20,771 nt of DNA. It comes from Methylocapsa sp035509135. GTDB lineage: Bacteria; Pseudomonadota; Alphaproteobacteria; Rhizobiales; Beijerinckiaceae. Below the pieces are notes generated by a model. It saw nothing but the letters and a program-made list of their open reading frames with translations, ran no database searches and was not told the DNA's origin. The position numbers were made by a program, and so were the translations under genes. The stretch is taken from assembly GCA_035509135.1 (NCBI GenBank), contig DATJLX010000218.1, positions 1 through 20,771 on the forward strand. The letters are read 5' to 3'. Of this stretch, positions 15,400 through 20,771 are shown piece after piece; the first letter of the stretch is position 1; every line of letters begins with the position of its first letter.

Positions 15400-16506
15400 T
15401 CAAGTTTTTTTCCGGCGATCGTCTGTCGTGAGAGGCTCCCCATAGAGTGTTGCCAAGACAACCTTCGCCGTGAGTGCCAGCGGAACGGCCAAAATTAAAC
15501 CGGGGATGCCGAACAGAACTCCACCCGCAAAAAAGCAGAATATAATCTGCACGGGGTGCAGCTGAGCCGCGTGGCCGAGAACCAAAGGGCCGATCAGCTG
15601 ATCGATCGAAAGCCGCAAGGCGATCGCATAAAGAGTGTAGCCAATGATATTACCGACACCTGTTGCCGTTTGGATGGCGACGAGGCCGGCAAGCGCTGCT
15701 GAAAGAGCTGGGCCGGCCACAGGGATCAGTTCAAGCACCCCCGTTATCAAGGCCAACACCAATGCGTGACTGAGCCCGAGCACGAGGCCAAGGCCGATAT
15801 AGGCTGCCGTAGCGGCATAGGTAACAACGACCGCGATGCCAATGAAGTATCGCCGCAAGATCGGCTCAAGCGTGCCCCAGATATACCGCGTCATAGGCCG
15901 CTGGTTCGGCGGAACAAGCCAGAACAGACTGTCCGCGAGCTGTGGACCGCCCACGAGAAAATAGAAAAGCAGCACAAAAAGAAGGATGATGCCAAAGAGC
16001 CCCGTAAAGCCCATGCTCGCCAGGCCGAAAATTTCGCCGTTTTGCCCGAGCCAGCTCCGCAAGGCTAAGACGGCCTGTTGGCTGATTTCTTCGGCATTCA
16101 TGGGTTGGCCGAGGATGTTGACCGTCCGGTTACCGAGCATATGCCGTGCGCCAAGCGTGAGGGTTCCCCCCAGGTCGCTGACCAAGGGAACGAATTCGTG
16201 CAGAAAGACGGGTGCGGCGAAGCTGCCGATCAAGATGGTCAGTCCGACGAGCCATAAGAATACGGCGGAGGCCGCCGCCCAACGCGGCGAGGAACCCCTT
16301 TTAGCAAGCCAATCAACCGCCGGCATGCAGACAAAGGCAACCGCGCCCGCGAACACGAAGGGAAGCAGGATAATGCGCACCAAATAAAGGAAAATGGCAA
16401 TCAGGATGAGAAGCATCAGCTCCGTACGGGGGGATATGCTCTGTACAACACCCGATCCCGGCCGCTGTTCTGTCTTCTCCGGTTCGCTCTCAAAGGATTC
16501 ACTCAT
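15400..16506 (-). CDS. AI-2E-family permease (first copy)
   Basis: 368 residues. The start is ATG 16506, overlapping the stop of the glycosyltransferase gene (ATGA); a longer frame up to 16767 lies inside that gene and is spurious. After a ~35-residue charged N-terminus (MSESFESEPEKTEQRPGSG) come hydrophobic segments typical of the family: LMLLILIAIFLYLVRIILLP, AASAVFLWLVGLTILIGSFA, the central soluble region, LFGIILLFVLLFYFLVGG, GVLELIPVAGPALSAALAG and GGVLFGIPGLILAVPLALTA. It differs clearly in sequence from the copy at 10194-11249, so the two are old paralogues. Substrate unknown; context suggests lipid or precursor transport. Confidence 0.87.
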   Translation of the reverse strand: MSESFESEPEKTEQRPGSGVVQSISPRTELMLLILIAIFLYLVRIILLPFVFAGAVAFVCMPAVDWLAKRGSSPRWAAASAVFLWLVGLTILIGSFAAPVFLHEFVPLVSDLGGTLTLGARHMLGNRTVNILGQPMNAEEISQQAVLALRSWLGQNGEIFGLASMGFTGLFGIILLFVLLFYFLVGGPQLADSLFWLVPPNQRPMTRYIWGTLEPILRRYFIGIAVVVTYAATAAYIGLGLVLGLSHALVLALITGVLELIPVAGPALSAALAGLVAIQTATGVGNIIGYTLYAIALRLSIDQLIGPLVLGHAAQLHPVQIIFCFFAGGVLFGIPGLILAVPLALTAKVVLATLYGEPLTTDDRRKKT

Positions 16507-17657
16507 GAATAGATTCGTCCCTTCCAGACTGTCCGTCCGCTTAAACGCCTGCGCACACTGTCGAGAGCCATCAAAGCTCCCGCTGTGTAGCCAAGCGGGA
16601 ACATAAGGCCGTACCAAACCGGAATGCGAAAGAACGCAGCACCTGCCATGTGCAGACCGATCATGGCCGCCGATGCGGGCAGCGCTATCATCAGCGCGAG
16701 GCAGGCGTGGCCATTGTGCCGCATGCAGCCGATAACTTCGGCCAATGGCAAGAGAATCGCTGTCCACGCGAGCAACACACCGAGGATTGCTGTGATAGCG
16801 GTAGCGGCGGGGCCGCCCATCATATCAACCAGATTTTTGGATACACCAAGCCATAGCGAACACCAGCCTTTGTACATGCGCGTGGCAAGCAACTGGTCTC
16901 CGCCCGCGATAGTTACGCGCAATCCGCTCCGCTTCGCCAGCCGGGCAAGTGCCGCATCCTCACAAATTTCCCGGCGGACCGCGGCATGGCCGCCGAGCTG
17001 GTTATAAGCCACCCGCCGGATGAGAATGAATTGCCCCGTTGCGGCCGCCTCACCGCTCTCCGAGGCCTCGATGCGCACAAGGTCCTGACAAAACGCCAGC
17101 ATGTAAAATCCACATGGCATGATAAGCCGTTCCGCGAAGCTGTGGAGCTCCTGCCGGGGAGTGAGCGAAAGGAAGTCGAGGCGGCGATTGCTTGCTTCGG
17201 CTATGGCCGTTGCCATCAGCATCGGCCCGGCGCGAACATCAGCATCGACGAAGCAAAGCCATTCAGCTTCGGCTGGCGCGGTGCGCGATCCTATCCAACA
17301 GGCATGCGCCTTGCCCGTCCAGCCCGCGGGGAGCGGCGGACTTTGGAGCAAGAGCAGACGATCGTCCGTGCATCCCAGTGCAGAGACGATGCGGGCCGTC
17401 ATGTCGCTGGAATGATCGTCGACGACGGTGATGCTCATCCGACGCTTTGAATAGACTTGGCGGGTCAAGGCTGACACGCAGCTGCCAATGTTTTCTGCCT
17501 CATCGCGCGCCGGGACCACGATCGCTACGGCCGGCGACTCGGAGTCAGACAGAGCAGCGGCTGGCGCAAGCCGCCGAAACGCAAAGTTCTGGCGAACTGC
17601 GCGAGCAATCAGCCAAGTGGCGATCAAGAGCCAAGCGACGGAACACAGCAACGCCAC
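16503..17657 (-). CDS. Membrane family-2 glycosyltransferase (CrtQ/HpnB-like)
   Basis: 384 residues from GTG 17657, chosen because GAGGG lies seven bases upstream; an ATG at 17834 adds 59 residues without conserved features. Residues 1-25 form a membrane anchor (VALLCSVAWLLIATWLIARA). The GT2 domain shows VAIVVPARDEAENIGSCVSA, ITVVDDHSSDMTARI, CFVDADVRAGP (DxD), REICEDAALARLAKRSGL (the ED catalytic motif) and TRMYKGWCSLWLGVSKNL. C-terminal hydrophobic segments and TVWKGRIY end it. The scheme is shared by carotenoid glycosyltransferases (CrtQ) and the hopene-associated HpnB. It opens the lipid operon, so the acceptor is probably a membrane lipid, identity uncertain. Confidence 0.82.
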   Translation of the reverse strand: MALLCSVAWLLIATWLIARAVRQNFAFRRLAPAAALSDSESPAVAIVVPARDEAENIGSCVSALTRQVYSKRRMSITVVDDHSSDMTARIVSALGCTDDRLLLLQSPPLPAGWTGKAHACWIGSRTAPAEAEWLCFVDADVRAGPMLMATAIAEASNRRLDFLSLTPRQELHSFAERLIMPCGFYMLAFCQDLVRIEASESGEAAATGQFILIRRVAYNQLGGHAAVRREICEDAALARLAKRSGLRVTIAGGDQLLATRMYKGWCSLWLGVSKNLVDMMGGPAATAITAILGVLLAWTAILLPLAEVIGCMRHNGHACLALMIALPASAAMIGLHMAGAAFFRIPVWYGLMFPLGYTAGALMALDSVRRRLSGRTVWKGRIYS

Positions 17658-17993
17658 AGGCCATCCCTCGTCTTGGTCAGATGAGCGAACAAGCCGTCTT
17701 TGTGGCGGCAGGGTTAGGCGGAGACATGCTTGCCTCGCTAATGAAGGATCGGGAAGCGCCAGAAAATTGGCATCCGGAATGAATCCCACGGATGGAACGG
17801 CCAGCGTCAGGAATAGTTTCAGCCGTGCTGGCAACTGATGCCATCGGCTAAGCTAGCGCAATGATCGCGCAGAGGCGCTCCCTTGGAATGAGGCTCCGTG
17901 CTATCTTATCCGTGACCGGGATCGCATCTTCGGCGCCGTCGTCAAACGTCGTTTGCGTGGAGTGCGAAACCATCGCCGATCCCGCCGATCGAG

Positions 17994-19406
17994 TCATGCG
18001 ATGGCGATAAACAGGGAAGAATTTCCGCGTTGCACTTCCAGCAGCAAGGGTTTTCCTTTCGTCTGCTCGCGCACGATTCGGTTGAATTGGCCGGTTGTAC
18101 CGACAGGGGTCTGGCCCACACTGGTTATGATGTCACCTTGCTGAAGACCGGCAAGTGCCGACGCACTTGACGGATCGACGCTCTCTACATAGACGCCTTT
18201 TACCTTGCCGTAGTTTGGATCGTTTTGAGGAATGGGGCCGATCGTTAGCCCTGAGAGGAACGCGTTTTTCCGTTGCGTGCCGGTGGCTTCCGACGCGGAC
18301 GCCGTCTTCATCGGCTCGAGTGTGGCGGTTACAGTCTGTTCCTTGCCATCGCGCAAGAGCGTCAGCCGGACATCGGTTCCTGGCGCTTTCTCGCCGACGC
18401 CGTTTCGCAAATCACTGCTGCTGGTTACGGCATTTTCATCCAATTTCGTAATCACGTCCCCGGATTTAATCCCGGCTTTTGCCGCCGGCGAGTCTGGCAC
18501 TACTTTTGATACGAGCGCCCCAGAGGAAATATTGATCCCCATCGCCTGAGCGAGGACCGGCGTCAGGTTCTGGACCCTCACACCGAGCTCACCGCGCGAC
18601 ACTTTGCCTGAGGCAATAAGCTCTTGAGCGATCGTTCTCACCATGTCGACCGGGATCGCAAACCCGACTCCGACATTGCCACCGCTTTGGCTGAGGATCG
18701 CCGTATTCATTCCGATGAGCTGACCGGCCATGTTGACGAGTGCTCCGCCGGAATTTCCGGGATTGATCGAGGCGTCGGTTTGGATGAAGTCCTCGTAGCC
18801 TTCGATGCCGAGTCCCGTTCTTCCGAGCGCGCTGACAATTCCGAAGGTGGCGGTCTGGCCAAGGCCGAAGGGGTCGCCGATGGCGACGACGTAATCGCCG
18901 ACTTTTATATCTTTCGAAATGCCCAGGGGCAAAGCCGTCAAACTGTCCGCTTGAATCTTCAGAACGGCAATATCGGTTTGCGGATCGGCACCAACCAGCT
19001 TCGCGTTGAACTGGCGGCGGTCCTTTAGCGTGACTTGTATTTCCTCGGCATTTCTCACGACATGGTTATTGGTGACGACATATCCGCGCTCGGCATCGAT
19101 GATCACGCCCGAGCCCACCGCTTGGAAATGCTCGGTCGAAGGACCCTGCGGAATGTTGAAGAATTGGCGGAAAAGTGGATCCTGAAAAAGCGGGTTTTGC
19201 GCGACCTTTTCTGTTCCCTGTACGGAGATGTTGACGACCGCCGGAGACACATTTGCTAACATTGGCGCCAGAGTCGGCAGGCCTTGGGGCGGAGCATCGG
19301 CGCTGAGCGTAATGGGCCGTTCTTCGTGCTGCGCCGCCGCTTCATGCTGGTCGCAGGCAATAAGGGTAAGCGAAAACAACAAAATCACAAGGACACGAAC
19401 ACACAT
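17994..19406 (-). CDS. degP: HtrA/Deg-family serine protease, predicted lipoprotein
   Basis: 470-residue envelope quality-control protease. AGGAG eight bases before ATG 19406 fixes the start. The signal peptide MCVRVLVILLFSLTLIAC ends in a lipobox (L-I-A-C; C18), so it should be lipid-anchored, unlike the soluble E. coli DegP/DegQ. Catalytic triad: H115 (VTNNHVV), D145 (QTDIAVLKI), S219 (NPGNSGGALV). Two PDZ domains follow (GELGVRVQNLTPVLAQAMGI, ~265-350, and KVKGVYVESVDPSSASALAG, ~395-465). An internal N-P-L-F-Q-D-P-L-F-R segment before H115 is typical of the family. The symbol is by family; DegQ or MucD naming would fit as well. A promoter should lie within 19407-19560. Confidence 0.88.
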   Translation of the reverse strand: MCVRVLVILLFSLTLIACDQHEAAAQHEERPITLSADAPPQGLPTLAPMLANVSPAVVNISVQGTEKVAQNPLFQDPLFRQFFNIPQGPSTEHFQAVGSGVIIDAERGYVVTNNHVVRNAEEIQVTLKDRRQFNAKLVGADPQTDIAVLKIQADSLTALPLGISKDIKVGDYVVAIGDPFGLGQTATFGIVSALGRTGLGIEGYEDFIQTDASINPGNSGGALVNMAGQLIGMNTAILSQSGGNVGVGFAIPVDMVRTIAQELIASGKVSRGELGVRVQNLTPVLAQAMGINISSGALVSKVVPDSPAAKAGIKSGDVITKLDENAVTSSSDLRNGVGEKAPGTDVRLTLLRDGKEQTVTATLEPMKTASASEATGTQRKNAFLSGLTIGPIPQNDPNYGKVKGVYVESVDPSSASALAGLQQGDIITSVGQTPVGTTGQFNRIVREQTKGKPLLLEVQRGNSSLFIAIA

Positions 19407-20020
19407 GGCAGTGCTCCTTTAAATCACCTCTGCATTTCTCGCTTCCCGAGATTTGAGCAAGGCTCGTTATTGCGCCACCGTAGAACTCGTTAACGGGTAA
19501 GGGCGCGGTTCGTTGCGATATCTGCTCAGCAAACTATACGGGTCCGCCAGCGTGGTTATCACCACAGACCTGAGCTTCAGTGAATGGGCGGGTTTGTTCG
19601 GCGATAGGAAAATGACGACCGCAGGCCGGCCAATTCCGGCCAACTAAGGTGGTAGGAATCCCTCAGCATCCTGCAAGCCTTGGTGCGGCCAGCGTGTTTG
19701 CGCAAGCGCAGCTTTTGGACTTTTACGACCCTGACCGCGCAACGCGGCTCTGTAAACTCAATATCATCGAAAATCATACGGGCTTTCGATTGCGCCAGAC
19801 AGTGACGGCACGGCTATAAGGATCATTCCCATATCCTCTAAGCGGCTTTCCCTCGCCACGCTCCCGCTGCAGCGAAAAGTTGATCATCATTATGGCGTTC
19901 TTCTTGACGATGCCAATCAGCAAGAGGACGCCGATGATGACAATACCCCTTCGATTTAGACTGTGGCATGATCTTCCTCCCCGATTCCTTATCAGCTAGG
20001 GAACCTTTCAACATTCTCGA
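19407..20020. other. Long intergenic region between htrA and RND adaptor
   Basis: Divergent spacer of about 614 bases. It holds an RND pump remnant at 19845-19947 (minus). A minus-strand open frame at 19577-19777 has no recognisable content. Promoters for both flanking genes are expected here, but no clear -35/-10 pair was identified. Confidence 0.5.
19845..19947 (-). pseudogene. Remnant of an RND efflux-pump permease
   Basis: Minus-strand translation gives GIVIIGVLLLIGIVKKNAIM then M-I-N-F-S-L-Q-R-E-R-G-E-G-K-P-L. This matches the conserved transmembrane segment of AcrB/MdtB/MdtC-type permeases (LLIGIVKKNAIMMxDFAL...ER-EG). Homology stops at both ends: the left end drifts into an unrelated tail ending at a stop at 19774-19776, and the right end lacks the ~900 residues expected before it. 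The normally conserved Asp after IMM is Asn here. It is a decayed scrap of a gene once on the minus strand. Confidence 0.75.
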
Positions 20021-20771
20021 ATGTTCGAGGCAACAGATCGAAGGTCTTTCAGGCGTTTCATGGCGTTTGTCAGGAATTACGGTTCGGGCCGTCGAATCGG
20101 CATCATTGCCTCCCTAGCTCTTCTTGCCATTGTAGCGGTCGGGTGGTGGCAACTTGGCAGCGTGGCTACACCTGCGAGCAGGGGCATGGCCGAAGCGGCG
20201 GTCCCTGTTACGGCCGCTGTTGCAACTCGTCAGGATGTTCCGGTCGTTATCAACACCATCGGCACCGTCGAGTCGATCGACATCATCGCCATCCAGTCGC
20301 AGGTCAGTGGCCCCATCGTGAAGATTGAGTTCCAGCCCGGCCAGGATGTGAAAAAGGGGCAGGAATTGTTCTTGATTGACCCGCGTCCCTACCAGGCAGC
20401 CCTTGACCAGGCGCAAGCGCAATTGGCGCATGATCAGGCCGTGCTCGCAGAGGCAAAAACAGATCTTTTGCGTTACCAGACTCTCCAGAGAGAGAACTCG
20501 ATCGCAAAACAGCAGGCGCAGGATCAATTCTATGTGGTCCAGCAGGATGAGGGCACTGTCGAGCTCGACCAGGCGAATGTCGAGACGGCCCAAATCAACT
20601 TGGGATATGCCCACATTACCGCGCCGATCTCCGGCCGGGCGGGTGTTCTGCTCGTCGATCTCGGCAATCTGGTCGGCCCCCAAACAAGCGGCCAAGCAAC
20701 GGCCATCCAAAGCCCGAGCGGCACCGCAACGACGGCCTCGGGTGTTTCCGGAACAACTGGCCAGACGGCGA
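20021..20771 (+). CDS. RND efflux periplasmic adaptor, MdtA-like (partial, 3' end outside)
   Basis: Membrane-fusion protein linking an inner-membrane RND pump to an outer-membrane channel. The frame begins at ATG 20021, just after a stop at 19997; ATG 20060 is an alternative and neither has a strong ribosome-binding site. Residues ~29-44 form a membrane anchor (IGIIASLALLAIVAVGWWQL). The biotinyl-lipoyl half-motif follows: VPVVINTIGTVESIDIIAIQ, SQVSGPIVKIEFQPGQDVKK and GQELFLIDPRPYQAALDQAQ. Then comes a coiled-coil hairpin (LAHDQAVLAEAKTDLLRYQT) and the second lipoyl half (INLGYAHITAPISGRAGVLL). Near the edge is an unusually Ser/Thr/Gly-rich insert (ATAIQSPSGTATTASGVSG). Pump genes are expected downstream. 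Confidence 0.88.
   Translation, partial: MFEATDRRSFRRFMAFVRNYGSGRRIGIIASLALLAIVAVGWWQLGSVATPASRGMAEAAVPVTAAVATRQDVPVVINTIGTVESIDIIAIQSQVSGPIVKIEFQPGQDVKKGQELFLIDPRPYQAALDQAQAQLAHDQAVLAEAKTDLLRYQTLQRENSIAKQQAQDQFYVVQQDEGTVELDQANVETAQINLGYAHITAPISGRAGVLLVDLGNLVGPQTSGQATAIQSPSGTATTASGVSGTTGQTA

Overview
The window looks like chromosomal DNA of a GC-rich alphaproteobacterium, most likely Rhizobiales and perhaps Beijerinckiaceae. This is an inference from protein style, hopanoid-type lipid genes and the generally high GC content. The first ~290 bases are much more AT-rich and look like the edge of an acquired surface-polysaccharide region.

Layout, left to right. (1) 1-269: start of a minus-strand gene resembling an FkbM-type methyltransferase, running off the left edge. 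(2) 789-2473: two-gene ABC-2 exporter operon (YadG/YadH type). (3) 2544-3395: convergent HypT/YjiE-like LysR regulator with a palindromic T-N11-A box at its own start. (4) 3863-4426: secreted Gly/Ala-rich repeat protein with a strong hairpin just before its ribosome-binding site. (5) 4563-5873: coupled mini-ORFs and a PAS-like protein without a visible output domain. (6) 6052-7401 (minus): Fe-S oxidoreductase subunit without its flavin partner. (7) 7718-8175: HicA/HicB-like toxin-antitoxin pair. (8) 8388-9390: an unknown protein, then a TrxC-type thioredoxin whose zinc-finger half has no in-frame start. (9) 9421-9891 (minus): AHSA1/SRPBCC protein.

(10) 10194-17657 (minus) is the most coherent part: seven tightly packed genes read right to left. 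They are a membrane glycosyltransferase, an AI-2E-family permease, a cyclopropane-fatty-acid-synthase-like methyltransferase, a YkoP-like protein, HpnI, HpnK and a second AI-2E-family permease. Three junctions overlap by 4-8 bases. HpnI and HpnK are known to build glucosaminyl-bacteriohopanetetrol, so the operon looks like a membrane-lipid decoration module. The usual HpnJ between them is absent, and two paralogous permeases frame the rest.

(11) 17994-19406 (minus): HtrA/Deg protease predicted to be a lipoprotein. (12) 19407-20020: intergenic region with a decayed minus-strand scrap of an RND efflux pump. (13) 20021 to the right edge: an intact but truncated RND periplasmic adaptor on the plus strand. 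No tRNA, rRNA, CRISPR array or complete insertion sequence was seen. All calls come from reading the sequence; no database search was run.
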